Below, one piece after another: positions 1 through 9,619 of a stretch of DNA of 64,000 nt; positions within the stretch are counted from its first letter, which is position 1; each line of letters opens with the position of its first letter. This stretch comes from Pseudomonadota bacterium (GTDB taxonomy: Bacteria > Pseudomonadota > Alphaproteobacteria > Rhizobiales > Devosiaceae). A program made the translations under genes and the position numbers. The DNA lies in contig JAEWLC010000037.1 in NCBI GenBank assembly GCA_023393475.1, positions 124,001-188,000 on the forward strand, in the 5' to 3' direction. The notes under the pieces are model-generated. The model did no database searches. It had not been told where the DNA came from and worked only from the letters and a program-made list of their open reading frames with translations.

Positions 1-52
1 CTGGGGTCGGCGCTTCGGCGCCGGCCCTCCGTTGTCACCACCGAGTTCCGCG

Positions 53-991
53 ATGACTGACACCACTATCTCAAAGACCATCCCCCGCGCCGGACGGACG
101 TCCAGCGCGCGCGCCGGGCGCCAGCCGCGGCAGTGGCTCGGCCTCGCCTTCATCGCGCCAAGCGTCGTGATGATCGCCGTCTTCTTCCTCCTGCCGCTCG
201 GCATGACGGTGTGGATGAGCTTCTACAACTGGCCCCTGCTCGGCAAGGCCAGCTTCATCGGCGGCGACAACTACATTGAGCTGCTCGGCGACCAGCAACT
301 GTGGCGCAGTCTGGGTTTCACCGCGCTCTACACCGTGCTCGTCACGGTCGCACTGTTTGCCGTGGCCATGCCGCTTGCGCTGTTGGTGGACAAGCCGCTG
401 CGCGCCGCGGGCCTGTTTCGCACCATCTACTTCATGCCGGTCGTCATCGGCTTCGGTGCCGCCTCGACGCTGTGGATCTGGCTGCTGAATCCCGACAGCG
501 GCGTGTTCGCCAAGCTCCTGCTCGGCCTCGGCCTGATCGATTCCGCCCCGCGCCCGCTCGAACAGTTCTGGCCCGCGATGGGCGTCATCATCCTGATGGT
601 CGTCTGGAAGAGCGCCGGCTTTTCGATGGTGATCCTGCTCACCGGCCTACAGAGCGTGCCCAACGAACTCATCGAGGCCGCCAAGATCGACGGCGCCAGC
701 CCGTGGAGCCGGTTCCGCCTCATCACGCTGCCGCTGATCCGCAACTCGATCCTCCTGGTGCTCGTGCTCAACATCACCTCGTCCATGCTGGCCTTCGACC
801 AGTTCTTCATCATCACCCAGGGCGGACCGCAGAACTCGACCATCTCGGCGGTGTTCTCGATCTTCCTCGCCTCCTTCACCTCCTATCGCCTCGGCTACGG
901 CTCGGCCCTGTCTCTGGTGCTGCTGGTCGTGCTGGTGGCGATCAGCTCGATCCAGCTCGCGTTCCTTCGCAGCCGCCCGGAGGAAAGCTGA
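53..991 (+). CDS. CUT1 sugar ABC transporter permease, MalF/UgpA-like
   Basis: Inner-membrane permease subunit of a CUT1 (oligosaccharide/glycerol-phosphate type) importer. The protein has an N-terminal cytoplasmic stretch, a first membrane segment (IAPSVVMIAVFFLLPLGM) and the EAA-loop signature EAAKIDGASPW in the C-terminal half, which docks on the ATPase. I chose ATG 53; a TTG at 32 in the same frame would add seven residues. It overlaps the next permease by one base (TGATG), so the two are translationally coupled. The binding-protein gene that normally precedes it should lie left of the window. The GH127 enzyme downstream suggests an L-arabinose-containing oligosaccharide as substrate (inference). 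Confidence 0.9.
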   Translation: MTDTTISKTIPRAGRTSSARAGRQPRQWLGLAFIAPSVVMIAVFFLLPLGMTVWMSFYNWPLLGKASFIGGDNYIELLGDQQLWRSLGFTALYTVLVTVALFAVAMPLALLVDKPLRAAGLFRTIYFMPVVIGFGAASTLWIWLLNPDSGVFAKLLLGLGLIDSAPRPLEQFWPAMGVIILMVVWKSAGFSMVILLTGLQSVPNELIEAAKIDGASPWSRFRLITLPLIRNSILLVLVLNITSSMLAFDQFFIITQGGPQNSTISAVFSIFLASFTSYRLGYGSALSLVLLVVLVAISSIQLAFLRSRPEES

Positions 992-1827
992 TGCCCATGA
1001 CCCTATGGCAGCGGCGGGGCCTCTATCTCGCCTGGATCCTCCTCGCGGTGTTCTTCCTCGCACCGATGGTCTGGTCGATCGCCAATTCCTTCAAGCCCGC
1101 AGCGGCCGCACTGGCCGACCCGGTCTCGCTGTTTTCGAACCGCTTCTCGCTCGAAAACTACGGGCGGCTCCAGACGGTGGGCGCGGGCTGGCACGTCTAC
1201 GCCCTCAACTCGGCGCTCATCTCGCTCGGAACGGTGGCACTGACCCTGCTGATCTCCGTGCCGGCGGGCTACGGGTTCTCGAAGTTCAAGTTCCCCGGCC
1301 AGCTGGCGCTGTTCGTCGTGGTGATGGCGACGCTGATGATCCCGTTCCAGTCGATCCTGACGCCGCTGTTCCTCGTGCTGAAGTTCCTCAAGCTGCAGAA
1401 CAGTCAGCTCGGCCTCGTGCTGATCTACACCACGTTCCAGCTGCCCTTCTCGATCTTCATGATGCGCAACGCCTTCGACGCCGTCCCCAAGGCGCTGGTC
1501 GAGGCCGCGCGCATCGACGGCGCATCGCAATGGACGCTCCTCGTCGGCATCATGGTGCCGATCGCCTTCCCCGGCGTTGCCACCGTGGCGCTGTTCGCCT
1601 TCCTCAATGCCTGGAACGAGTTCCTCGCCGCGCTGATCTTCCTGTCCGACCAGAACAAGTTCACGCTGCCCATCATGCTGGTGAACGTCTCGTCGGGCCT
1701 TTACGGCATCATCGACTGGGGGGCCCTGCAGGCGGGCGTCACCATCACCATGCTTCCTTGTCTCATCCTGTTCCTGCTGCTGCAGCGCTACTATGTGCGC
1801 GGCATGACAGCCGGCGCCGTGAAATAA
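991..1827 (+). CDS. CUT1 sugar ABC transporter permease, MalG/UgpE-like
   Basis: Second permease of the same importer, 278 residues, the usual MalG length. It starts at ATG 991 behind a strong ribosome-binding site (GGAGGAA at 979-985). Visible features are the first membrane segment near the N-terminus, a periplasmic loop, and the EAA motif EAARIDGASQW. It ends with the RYYVRGMTAGAVK tail typical of the family. A GH127 gene follows after 12 bases, making permease, permease, glycosidase one operon. No ATPase gene is present in this operon, so a shared MsmK/UgpC-type ATPase is probably used. Confidence 0.92.
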   Translation: MPMTLWQRRGLYLAWILLAVFFLAPMVWSIANSFKPAAAALADPVSLFSNRFSLENYGRLQTVGAGWHVYALNSALISLGTVALTLLISVPAGYGFSKFKFPGQLALFVVVMATLMIPFQSILTPLFLVLKFLKLQNSQLGLVLIYTTFQLPFSIFMMRNAFDAVPKALVEAARIDGASQWTLLVGIMVPIAFPGVATVALFAFLNAWNEFLAALIFLSDQNKFTLPIMLVNVSSGLYGIIDWGALQAGVTITMLPCLILFLLLQRYYVRGMTAGAVK

Positions 1828-1839
1828 CCCAGAGCCATC

Positions 1840-3765
1840 ATGTCAGACCTATCCAACCCGCCCCGCATCGAACGGTACCTCCCGGCCGACCACACCAAGG
1901 TCGATTTCGCGGGCGGCTTCTGGGAGAGCTGGTCCGAAACCGTGCGCAAGGTGACGGTCCCGTCCCAGCACCGGCGGCTCGACGAGGAGGGCTTCCTCGA
2001 GGTCCTCAACTTCCGCGATCCCCCGGCGCCGCTCGTACGGCCGATCCAGCCGAGCGGGCTGTCGATGCAGCACTTCTTCGACAGCGATTTCGGCAAGTGG
2101 ATCGAGGCGGCGAGCTACACGCTGCGCAACCACCCCAACCCCGAGCTCGAGCAGAAGATCGACGACATCGTCGATAAACTCGCGGAGGGGCAACTCCCGG
2201 ATGGCTATCTCAACTCCTGGTTCATTCGGCGCGAGCCGGACAAGCGCTGGACCAACCTGCGCGATCTCCACGAGATGTATTCGATGGGGCACCTGCTCGA
2301 GGGCGCCGTGGCCTATTTCGACGCGACCGGGAAACGGCGCTTCCTCGATGTCATGCTCAAGCTGGTCGACCACATCATCGACACGTTCGGCCCGGAACCG
2401 GGCAAGAAGCAGGGCTACGATGCGCACGAAGAGATCGAGATCGCGCTGATCAAGCTCTACCGCCTGACCAAGGATCCGCGGCACCTCGCGCAGGCCAGGT
2501 TCTTCATCGATGCCCGCGGACAGACGCCGTCCTACTACGACGACGAGGCCCGGCGCCGCGGTGACGATCCGAAAAACTACATCTTCAAGGACTATTCCTA
2601 CAGCCAGGCTCACATGCCGGTCCGCGAGCAGACCGAAGTGACCGGCCACGCCGTCCGGGCGATGTACCTGTTCTCGGCCATGGCAGACGTGGCGGTCGAA
2701 ACCGGCGACATGTCGCTGCTGGCCGCCTGCAACCGGCTGTTCGACAACCTGACCGGCCGCCAGCTCTACGTGACCGGTGGCCTTGGCCCGGCCCATTCCA
2801 ACGAGGGCTTTACACGCGAGTACGACCTGCCGAACGACACGGCCTATGCCGAGACCTGCGCCGCAGTGGCGCTCGCCTTCTGGGGCCACCGCATGGCCCA
2901 GATCGACTTGGACTCTCGCTTCACCGACCATGTCGAGCTGGTGCTGTTCAACGGCGCACTCTCCGGCATCTCCCGCGATGGCGAACACTATTTCTACGAC
3001 AACGTGCTCGAGAGCCACGGCGAGAACCGGCGCTGGAAGTGGCACTACTGCCCGTGCTGCCCGACCAACATCGCGCGCCTGCTGGCGTCGCTGGGCAGCT
3101 ACTTCTACACGACGCGCGGCACTGACCTCGCGATCCACCTTTACGGCGCGAACACCGCCGAGCTGACCGTCGAAGGCACGAACGTCGCTCTCACCCAGGC
3201 GACGCACTACCCGTGGGACGGCGACGTGCGGATCACCGTCTCACCGAATGCGCCCAAGCGCATGGCGTTGAAGCTCCGGGTGCCGGGCTGGTGCCGTGGC
3301 GCGACTTTCGAGGTGAACGGCGAGCCTGTGCAGCCCGCGGTCACCAAGGGCTACGCCACCATCGAGCGCGAGTGGCAGGCGGGCGACGAAGTCAGGCTCC
3401 ACATGGACATGCCGGTCGAACGGCTGAGTGCCCACCCGGCGGTGACGCAGGACACCGGCCGCGTGGCGCTGAAGCGCGGCCCGGTCGTCTATTGCCTCGA
3501 AGAGGTGGACAACGGAATCGCCCCGCAGCGCTTCGTGTTGAAGGACAATCCCATCGACAGCGAGTTCGTGCCCGGCCTGCTGGGCGGCGCAGTCGTTCTC
3601 ACGGGCGAGGCCGAGGTAACGTCGACTGAGGGCTGGGCCGGTACGCTGTATCGGTCCGCCCCACCATCGCGCGAGAAGCAGCGCTTCCGGGCGATTCCCT
3701 ATCACCTGTGGGCCAATCGCGAGGCCGGAGGGATGCAGGTCTGGATCCGCGCGGACGGCGCCTGA
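1840..3765 (+). CDS. GH127 beta-L-arabinofuranosidase (DUF1680 family)
   Basis: Glycoside hydrolase expected to remove beta-L-arabinofuranose from arabino-oligosaccharides such as those on plant hydroxyproline-rich glycoproteins. The 641-residue length fits the family. The key residues match the characterised HypBA1 enzyme closely: Glu322 (in NEGFTREYD) sits at the acid/base position, Glu338 and Cys340 in YAETCA at two zinc ligands, and Cys406-Cys407 in HYCPCCPTN at the remaining zinc-ligand/nucleophile cysteines. There is no signal peptide, so it acts in the cytoplasm on imported sugars. It is the third gene of the permease operon and is followed by a LacI regulator. Other beta-L-arabinoside linkages remain possible. 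Confidence 0.9.
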   Translation: MSDLSNPPRIERYLPADHTKVDFAGGFWESWSETVRKVTVPSQHRRLDEEGFLEVLNFRDPPAPLVRPIQPSGLSMQHFFDSDFGKWIEAASYTLRNHPNPELEQKIDDIVDKLAEGQLPDGYLNSWFIRREPDKRWTNLRDLHEMYSMGHLLEGAVAYFDATGKRRFLDVMLKLVDHIIDTFGPEPGKKQGYDAHEEIEIALIKLYRLTKDPRHLAQARFFIDARGQTPSYYDDEARRRGDDPKNYIFKDYSYSQAHMPVREQTEVTGHAVRAMYLFSAMADVAVETGDMSLLAACNRLFDNLTGRQLYVTGGLGPAHSNEGFTREYDLPNDTAYAETCAAVALAFWGHRMAQIDLDSRFTDHVELVLFNGALSGISRDGEHYFYDNVLESHGENRRWKWHYCPCCPTNIARLLASLGSYFYTTRGTDLAIHLYGANTAELTVEGTNVALTQATHYPWDGDVRITVSPNAPKRMALKLRVPGWCRGATFEVNGEPVQPAVTKGYATIEREWQAGDEVRLHMDMPVERLSAHPAVTQDTGRVALKRGPVVYCLEEVDNGIAPQRFVLKDNPIDSEFVPGLLGGAVVLTGEAEVTSTEGWAGTLYRSAPPSREKQRFRAIPYHLWANREAGGMQVWIRADGA

Positions 3766-3898
3766 TGGGCGCCGGAACGCGAAGGAAGTGGATAAGTCTG
3801 CAGCGCGAAGCTAGGGCGAGAATTCGGCTCCCTGCGGCAGCGCGGCTCGGATAAACAACGGTGGCCGGGTAACGCGCGGCGGTGTTCAGGCAACGACA

Positions 3899-4921
3899 AT
3901 GAGCAGTTCGGACCGTCCCAAGGCAGCCAGACCACCTACCCTGGCCGATGTGTCGAAGCGGGCCGGCGTATCGATGGCGACGGCCTCCAAGGCGCTCAAC
4001 GGCCGCGACCGCGTGAGCGACGCGACCCGCAGTCGCGTCGAGCAGGCGGCGCGCGAACTGTCCTATTCCCACGGCGGCAACATCCGCCCGTTCCACGGCA
4101 AGTCCGGGACCGTCGGCCTCCTGACCTCCGACCTCGAAGGACGCTTCAGCCTTCCCATCCTGATGGCCGCCGAGGACACGTTCGGCGGCGGTCAGGTCTC
4201 GGTGTTTCTCTGCGATGCGCGGGGCGACGTGATCCGCGAGAAGCACTACATCAATGAACTGCTGAGCCGGAACGTCGACGCGATCATGGTCGTGGGCAGC
4301 AAGACCGACCACCGGCTGCCCATCGCGCCCGATCTGCCGGTGCCCGTAGTCTACGTCTACACCCCCTCCGCTGACCCACGCGACCTCTCGATCACGCCGG
4401 ACAATGTCGGCGGCGGACGGCTCGCCATCCAGCACCTGCTGGAGACGGGGCGCAAGCGGATCGCCCATATCACCGGCCCGCAGAACGAACGCGCCAGCAT
4501 CGACCGCGCTGAAGGCATCCGCAGCGTGCTGAGGGCGCAGAAGCTCGAACTGGTCTACGAGACCTCGCACGGCGAATGGACCGAGCGGTGGGGCCGCTCC
4601 GCCTGCGCCATGATCCTCGACCAGGGCCTCGAGATCGACGCCATAGTCTGCGACTCAGACCAGATCGCGCGCGGCGCCATCGACGCACTGCGCGAGCGTG
4701 GGAAATCCATCCCGCGCGACGTGGCGATCATGGGGTTCGACAACTGGGACGTGATCGTCGACGGCACCCACCCGACGCTCACCAGCATCGACATGAACCT
4801 TACCCTGCTCGGTCAGCTTGCCGCGACCCGCCTCTACGAAGCCATCGACGGCAAGCCGCTCCCGAGCGGCATCGACTACCAGCCCTGCCGCCTGACCATC
4901 CGCGCCTCGACGGTGGGCTAG
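3899..4921 (+). CDS. LacI-family transcriptional regulator
   Basis: Sugar-responsive DNA-binding regulator of 340 residues. The N-terminal LacI helix-turn-helix is clear at about residues 12-55 (TLADVSKRAGVSMATASKAL then RVSDATRSRVEQAARELSY), followed by a periplasmic-binding-protein-like effector domain that ends normally. It begins 133 bases after the GH127 gene, so it may have its own promoter or be the last gene of that operon. Its likely target is the arabinoside transporter/GH127 operon. I could not find a convincing palindromic operator in the 3766-3898 gap. It converges on the GH51 gene with only 13 bases between stop codons. Confidence 0.9.
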   Translation: MSSSDRPKAARPPTLADVSKRAGVSMATASKALNGRDRVSDATRSRVEQAARELSYSHGGNIRPFHGKSGTVGLLTSDLEGRFSLPILMAAEDTFGGGQVSVFLCDARGDVIREKHYINELLSRNVDAIMVVGSKTDHRLPIAPDLPVPVVYVYTPSADPRDLSITPDNVGGGRLAIQHLLETGRKRIAHITGPQNERASIDRAEGIRSVLRAQKLELVYETSHGEWTERWGRSACAMILDQGLEIDAIVCDSDQIARGAIDALRERGKSIPRDVAIMGFDNWDVIVDGTHPTLTSIDMNLTLLGQLAATRLYEAIDGKPLPSGIDYQPCRLTIRASTVG

Positions 4922-4934
4922 GCAGAGCGCGCCG

Positions 4935-6392
4935 CTACAACTGGACCTCGTACGCCGTGACCGAAGCCTTGGGGACTCGGAGGGACCCGACAGCGGATTC
5001 GGTCGTGGTCGTCACGGCGAACACATCCAGCGCGGTGCTGTCGATCGCGGTGTCGAGTTCCGGATTGATGCGATGGGCACGCACCGACTTCGGCACCGCT
5101 CCGCCCAGGTCGAGCGAGACATCAGCAGCATGATCGAGGCTGGTGTTGACCACGTGCAGATAGAGCGTGTCCCCGGCGCGGCTTGCCGACACCTCGATGG
5201 AGCTGTCGTCCGAGCTGACGGCAACGCCATGCGTCCCCGAGTTGCGGCGGAACAGGCGCATGATGTGGCCGACCGGCAGCAGGTAGGGCTGCTCGCGCGG
5301 CGAGCCGAGCAGCACCGCATTCACAGTCCATGACGTGCCGGCGAAATCGGCCAGCGTCGAAATGTCGATGATGTCGGAATGGCGCTCGAACAGGGCCATG
5401 CAGCGTGCGTGATAGAGCCCGGAAATCCACTCGCGTAGCATCTCCGACTTGTTGTGCGGCTGGATCGAAAGGTGGCCCTCGGTGATGGCGAGCTTCGCCG
5501 GCGTGCCGAGATCCTTGAGCGTCTGCCGGGCACCGAGGAGTTTGTCCTCGACCTTCTTGTACATGCCACCCAACGCTTCCCAGGTCGCACCATAGTCCTT
5601 GCGGTAGTCGCGGCCGTGCAGCACGGTCGGCTCGTTGCCGGGGTTCTGGTGCATCATGTGGATAGCGACCATGTCGACGAGATCGCCGCCCTCCTGCACC
5701 AGCTCATTGGCCCACCACTTGCCGGTATCGCGTTCCATGTCGCCCCAGCCGATCATCTGGATCGAGGGATCGCGCGCCCTCATCGCCTTGGCGAACTCGA
5801 CATAATGCTTCGCGTTCTCGGCGCTGGTGAAGCGTTCGCCGGCCTTGGGATAGGAGGTCTCGTTGCCGATCTGCCATGTGTGGATCGCCCACGGGGCCTT
5901 GCGACCGTTGGCGATACGCTCGGCATTGTCGGGATCGTTGGCGTAGCTGACGAGATCGGCGGCCTCGGTCGCGTCCCCTGATCGGTGCTCACCCAGCGCG
6001 GTGTTGATGTATTCCGGCCGGCCGTCGGCGGCGAAGTTGATCGCCATGATCGGCTCGGCGGACACCGCCTCGCAGAACTCGAGGAATTCGTCGACGCCGA
6101 CGACGTTCTTCTCCCAGCCGCCCCAGAGGTAGTTGACCATGTCCTTGCGCGAGGCGCGCGGGCCGACGCTCTCGCGCCATTTCCAGAAGCTGGTGAGGAT
6201 ACCGCCCCAGCGGATCGAACTCGGCGCGAGGTCGCGCACGACGTCGATAAAGTCGGGACGCCAGCGGTCGGCGAGCGCATCCCAGCACGCCTCGACGGAC
6301 GAGTCCGTGGTGCCGAGCGGCTCCATGAACTGCATGTAGAGGCGGGGCGAAATGGCGTGCAGCGGCCGCGGGTCGACCTTGATCGTCGGCAT
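4935..6392 (-). CDS. GH51 alpha-L-arabinofuranosidase
   Basis: Hydrolyses terminal alpha-L-arabinofuranosyl residues of arabinan, arabinoxylan or their oligosaccharides. The 485-residue protein has the clan-A barrel with acid/base Glu178 in the motif WQIGNETSYP and the probable nucleophile Glu305 in AITEGHLS, followed by the C-terminal beta-sandwich. No signal peptide is visible, so it is intracellular and acts on imported oligosaccharides. It is the last gene of the operon binding protein, two permeases, GH51, 19 bases after the permease. With the convergent GH127 gene it gives the cell both anomeric specificities for L-arabinofuranose. Confidence 0.92.
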   Translation of the reverse strand: MPTIKVDPRPLHAISPRLYMQFMEPLGTTDSSVEACWDALADRWRPDFIDVVRDLAPSSIRWGGILTSFWKWRESVGPRASRKDMVNYLWGGWEKNVVGVDEFLEFCEAVSAEPIMAINFAADGRPEYINTALGEHRSGDATEAADLVSYANDPDNAERIANGRKAPWAIHTWQIGNETSYPKAGERFTSAENAKHYVEFAKAMRARDPSIQMIGWGDMERDTGKWWANELVQEGGDLVDMVAIHMMHQNPGNEPTVLHGRDYRKDYGATWEALGGMYKKVEDKLLGARQTLKDLGTPAKLAITEGHLSIQPHNKSEMLREWISGLYHARCMALFERHSDIIDISTLADFAGTSWTVNAVLLGSPREQPYLLPVGHIMRLFRRNSGTHGVAVSSDDSSIEVSASRAGDTLYLHVVNTSLDHAADVSLDLGGAVPKSVRAHRINPELDTAIDSTALDVFAVTTTTESAVGSLRVPKASVTAYEVQL

Positions 6393-6411
6393 GAAAGAGC
6401 TCCTGAGACTA

Positions 6412-7245
6412 TTACTTGATGCCCGAGGACGGGCGCATTCCGCTGACGATCCACCGCTGTCCCAGGAGGAACAGGATGATCATCGGCAACGAGGTGACGA
6501 AGGCCGCGGCGAGGATGACGGTGTAGTTGAGCACCGCGCTCGTATCCGCGCTGAGATAGGCGATCACCACCGGCACGGGCATCGCCTGGGGCGAGTTGGT
6601 GACGATCAGCGGCCAGAGGAAGTTGTTCCAGCTGTAGAGCGCCGTGATCACCGTGACCGTGATGATCGAGGGCATGGCGAGCGGCACCATGATTCGCGAA
6701 AACACCTGGAAGTCCGTGGCACCGTCGATACGCGCCGCCTCGTCCAGTTCACGCGGCACTTCCATGAAGAACTGGCGCAGGATGAAGATGCCGATGACGC
6801 GCGGCAGGCCGGGCAGGATCACGCCCCAGAGCGTGTTCACCAGCCCGATATTGGCCATCAGGTCGTAGAGCGAGATGACCTCGAGAATGCCAGGCATCAT
6901 CATCGACAGCAGCACCAGCGCGAACAGCACGTTGCGGCCGACGAACTTCGTACGGGCAAAGGCATAGGCGGCCGGGACGTCGAGCAGCAGGATGCCCGCG
7001 ACCTGCAGGACCATGATGACGGTGCTGTTCCACAGGCCGCCGGGCACGGACACGCCGCGCTGGGTTTCGGTCAGCACCTTCCAGTAATTGTCGAGCGTCC
7101 ACTGGGTGGGCACGAACACGCCCTTGAGCACTTCGGCCGGCGGCGCGAACGAGAACAGGATCAGCGAGACGAGCGGCAGGAACCATAGCGCCGCGAGAAC
7201 GACGAGGACGATCCACCGAGCAGTTTGCGTACCTTTGCGCTGCAT
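6412..7245 (-). CDS. CUT1 sugar ABC transporter permease, MalG-like
   Basis: Inner-membrane permease of 277 residues. It has the typical N-terminal membrane segment (ARWIVLVVLAALWFLPLVSL), the EAA loop EAARIDGATDFQ, and the family ending QRWIVSGM. It lies three bases after the preceding permease and 19 bases before the GH51 gene, within one operon. Substrate inferred from context: an arabinofuranosyl oligosaccharide. No ATPase subunit is encoded here. Confidence 0.92.
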   Translation of the reverse strand: MQRKGTQTARWIVLVVLAALWFLPLVSLILFSFAPPAEVLKGVFVPTQWTLDNYWKVLTETQRGVSVPGGLWNSTVIMVLQVAGILLLDVPAAYAFARTKFVGRNVLFALVLLSMMMPGILEVISLYDLMANIGLVNTLWGVILPGLPRVIGIFILRQFFMEVPRELDEAARIDGATDFQVFSRIMVPLAMPSIITVTVITALYSWNNFLWPLIVTNSPQAMPVPVVIAYLSADTSAVLNYTVILAAAFVTSLPMIILFLLGQRWIVSGMRPSSGIK

Positions 7246-7248
7246 GGC

Positions 7249-8112
7249 TCAGACCTCCCGCCTAAAGAAGCGGAACTGGATGAAGCTCAGCGTCGCGATA
7301 ACGATAGTTATGACCACGCCGATGGCGGCAGCCCGGCCCAGCGCAAAGCGCTCAAACCCCTCCTCGTAGAGCAGCATGGTCAGTACGGTGGTCGAGCCGA
7401 AGGGCCCGCCCTGGGTCATGATCAGAACTTCGCCGAAGATCTGGAAGCCCTGGACGATCGAGAGGACGATGACGATCAGGAGGATCGGCCGCAGCAACGG
7501 CACGGTGATGAGAACGAGATCCTGCAGCGGGTTGGAGCCATCGAGCCGCGCCGCTTCGTAGAGCTCGTCGGGAATGTTCTCGAGCCCGGCGAGCAGGATG
7601 ATCACCATGAACCCGACATTGATCCACAGCGTCACGAGACTGACGACGAATAGCGCCCAGCCGGGCTGCTGCAGGAGGTTCTGGCCGGGAAGGCCGAAGA
7701 AGCTCAGCACCTTGTCGATGGTGCCGATATTGGGCTCGAACAGCCAGTTGAAGGCGATGGCCGCGACCGCGACGTTGATCACGATGGGCAAAAAGAACGC
7801 CGTGCGGAAAATGCCGATACCCGGGAGCTTGCGATGCAGCAGCACTGCGAGCACGAGCGAGATCACGGTGATCATCGGCACGTACATCAGGGCGAAAGTG
7901 CTGGTGACCCAGAACGAGCTCCAGAAGCGCGTGTCGCCGAGCAGCGAGGTGTAGTTGGACAGCCCGACGAACGCGTTGGGGCCGAAGATCCCCCAGTCCC
8001 ACAGGCTCATGTAGAGCGCGCGGCCCACCGGGTAGGCAACGAACACCGCGAACAGCGCGATATAGGGTCCCGCGAGCAGATACGGGAACAATGTCGAACG
8101 CTGGCGAGCCAT
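7249..8112 (-). CDS. CUT1 sugar ABC transporter permease, MalF-like
   Basis: Permease partner of the downstream MalG-like protein, 287 residues. It shows the first membrane segment LLAGPYIALFAVFVAYPVG, the conserved ITQGGP-like loop (LIMTQGGPFGST) and the EAA motif EAARLDGSNPLQ. It is separated from the binding-protein gene by 88 bases that hold two perfect hairpins, which may lower permease expression relative to the binding protein. Confidence 0.92.
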   Translation of the reverse strand: MARQRSTLFPYLLAGPYIALFAVFVAYPVGRALYMSLWDWGIFGPNAFVGLSNYTSLLGDTRFWSSFWVTSTFALMYVPMITVISLVLAVLLHRKLPGIGIFRTAFFLPIVINVAVAAIAFNWLFEPNIGTIDKVLSFFGLPGQNLLQQPGWALFVVSLVTLWINVGFMVIILLAGLENIPDELYEAARLDGSNPLQDLVLITVPLLRPILLIVIVLSIVQGFQIFGEVLIMTQGGPFGSTTVLTMLLYEEGFERFALGRAAAIGVVITIVIATLSFIQFRFFRREV

Positions 8113-8142
8113 CGCAGTCCTTCGGGAAATCGGGAAGCAGAG

Positions 8143-8195
8143 GCGACCGGCCGCAGCCGGTCGCCCGCGGGGAGTTCGCCCGCCGGAGCGGGCGA
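8143..8195 (-). promoter_or_regulatory. tandem intercistronic stem-loops after binding-protein gene
   Basis: Two perfect hairpins lie in the 88-base gap between the binding-protein stop and the permease start. The first has a 9-bp stem (8143-8151 with 8156-8164) and a 4-base loop. The second has an 8-bp stem (8176-8183 with 8188-8195) and a 4-base loop. Neither is followed by a T-run. Such structures usually act as 3-prime mRNA stabilisers or partial terminators that raise binding-protein levels; the effect here is inferred. Confidence 0.6.
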
Positions 8196-8200
8196 CGACG

Positions 8201-9457
8201 CTACTTCTTGGCCAGTTCCTGGCGGATGCCGTCGACCATCATCTGCACGGCCTGGTCGACATCGACCTGTCCGGCATAGAAGGCCTCGGCCGCGGTCTGC
8301 ACAACGCGGTCGACCTGCGGCTGCACCGACAGGGCCGGCGGGAAGTGCACATAGTCGAGCGAGGTTGCGACGATCGACTGCTCGGGCAGCGCCTTGAACT
8401 CGTCGCTGGCGAGGATGGTCGCCTTGGCCGGCATCTTACCGGTCTTGACCCACGCGATCGAGTTGTCGCCGAGCCACTTCACGAACACCAGCGCATCAGC
8501 CCGGCCTTCCGGCGAACTGCCACGCGGGAGAACGAAGTTATGGCCGAGCGCAAAGGTTGCCGGCTTGTCGCCAAAGGTCGGCATCGGCGCGACGCCGAAC
8601 TGCAGCCCCTGATCGGCGGCTGCCGTCTGATAGACGGCGAGGTCGGTAATCTGGGCGATGACGATGCCGAACTTGTTCTGGGCGAACTGAGCCGGCACGT
8701 CGGAGATGATCTCCTTGGGCGCGAGGCCGGCATCCATATACGCCTTCAGCGTCCCGAGCGACTTCTTGGCGGTCTCTGCAAAGCCCTCGGCCACATCAGT
8801 CTGGTCGGCGTTGTAGAGGTCGTCCTGGTATTGCCAGTAGATCGAATAGAAGTTGCGGAAGGCGCCAGAGCCATTGAGCTGGAACGAGAGTCCGGTCACG
8901 CCGTTGCCCAGCGCCTGGATCTTGGTGGCGGCGTCCAGCAGCTCGGCGCCGGTCTTGGGCGGGTTGTTGGGATCGAGGCCAGCCTGCTCGAACAGCGTCT
9001 TGTTGTAGTAGATGTGGCGCGGGAAGGCGTCGATCGGCACGCCGTACCGCTTGTCGGCGACGACACCGGCGCTCCACAGCGGCGCAATGTAGTCAGCCTC
9101 GACCAGACCCGCGGTGGCGATCTCCTCGGGGGTATAGGCCTCGAGCGCGCCCTGCTTCACGAAGCCTGCGATCTGGTGGCTGTGCATCACGGCCAGGTTC
9201 GGCGCCGTGCGGGACGCCATCGAGACGGAGAGCTTGGTGTAGTAGTCGTCCCACGGGATGATCAGCAGGTTGACGTTGACCCCGGCCTCAGCGCCCACAC
9301 CGGCGTTGAACTCCTTCACCAGCGCGTCGACGGCGGTGCCGTCTGGTCCGGTGAACGGGCTCCAGAACTCCACCTGCCCCGCGAACGCGGACAGCGGAAC
9401 CAGCGATGCAGCGAGCAGCGCCGCGGCCGATACGGACAGTCGGTTGATTACCTTCAT
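8201..9457 (-). CDS. CUT1 extracellular sugar-binding protein
   Basis: Periplasmic solute-binding protein of about 418 residues that delivers substrate to the two permeases downstream. The start at 9457 is set by a strong Shine-Dalgarno (GGGAGGAA) and by the Sec signal peptide that follows it (MKVINRLSVSAAALLAASL, then a PLSAFAG cleavage region); a longer in-frame extension upstream lacks these. The mature part begins QVEFWSPFTGPDG, typical of family 1 binding proteins. It is the first gene of the GH51 operon. Its promoter region holds a palindrome that probably binds the divergent GntR regulator. Confidence 0.93.
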   Translation of the reverse strand: MKVINRLSVSAAALLAASLVPLSAFAGQVEFWSPFTGPDGTAVDALVKEFNAGVGAEAGVNVNLLIIPWDDYYTKLSVSMASRTAPNLAVMHSHQIAGFVKQGALEAYTPEEIATAGLVEADYIAPLWSAGVVADKRYGVPIDAFPRHIYYNKTLFEQAGLDPNNPPKTGAELLDAATKIQALGNGVTGLSFQLNGSGAFRNFYSIYWQYQDDLYNADQTDVAEGFAETAKKSLGTLKAYMDAGLAPKEIISDVPAQFAQNKFGIVIAQITDLAVYQTAAADQGLQFGVAPMPTFGDKPATFALGHNFVLPRGSSPEGRADALVFVKWLGDNSIAWVKTGKMPAKATILASDEFKALPEQSIVATSLDYVHFPPALSVQPQVDRVVQTAAEAFYAGQVDVDQAVQMMVDGIRQELAKK

Positions 9458-9506
9458 GATTTCCTCCCTGATCGAAGCTTCCAGCCACAACCCTCTTGCA
9501 TACGCT

Positions 9507-9538
9507 ACTGATATATTAGTATCTAAGTCAACTGGCAA
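9507..9538 (-). promoter_or_regulatory. predicted promoter with overlapping GntR operator
   Basis: Reading the minus strand, a -35-like TTGCCA (9533-9538) is followed 17 bases later by a -10-like TATATC (9510-9515), placed to transcribe the binding-protein operon. The 14-bp near-palindrome ACTGATATATTAGT (9507-9520) overlaps the -10 box, which is where a repressor would act. A 12/14 match to it lies inverted at 9706-9719 inside the divergent GntR gene. Confidence 0.5.
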
Positions 9539-9619
9539 AGCACCTCGGATGCCCAAGGGCGGCGTGCTAGGATTCAACCCGCGGCCTGTAATAGGCCCGG
9601 AAATAAATGGTTCTGCTGT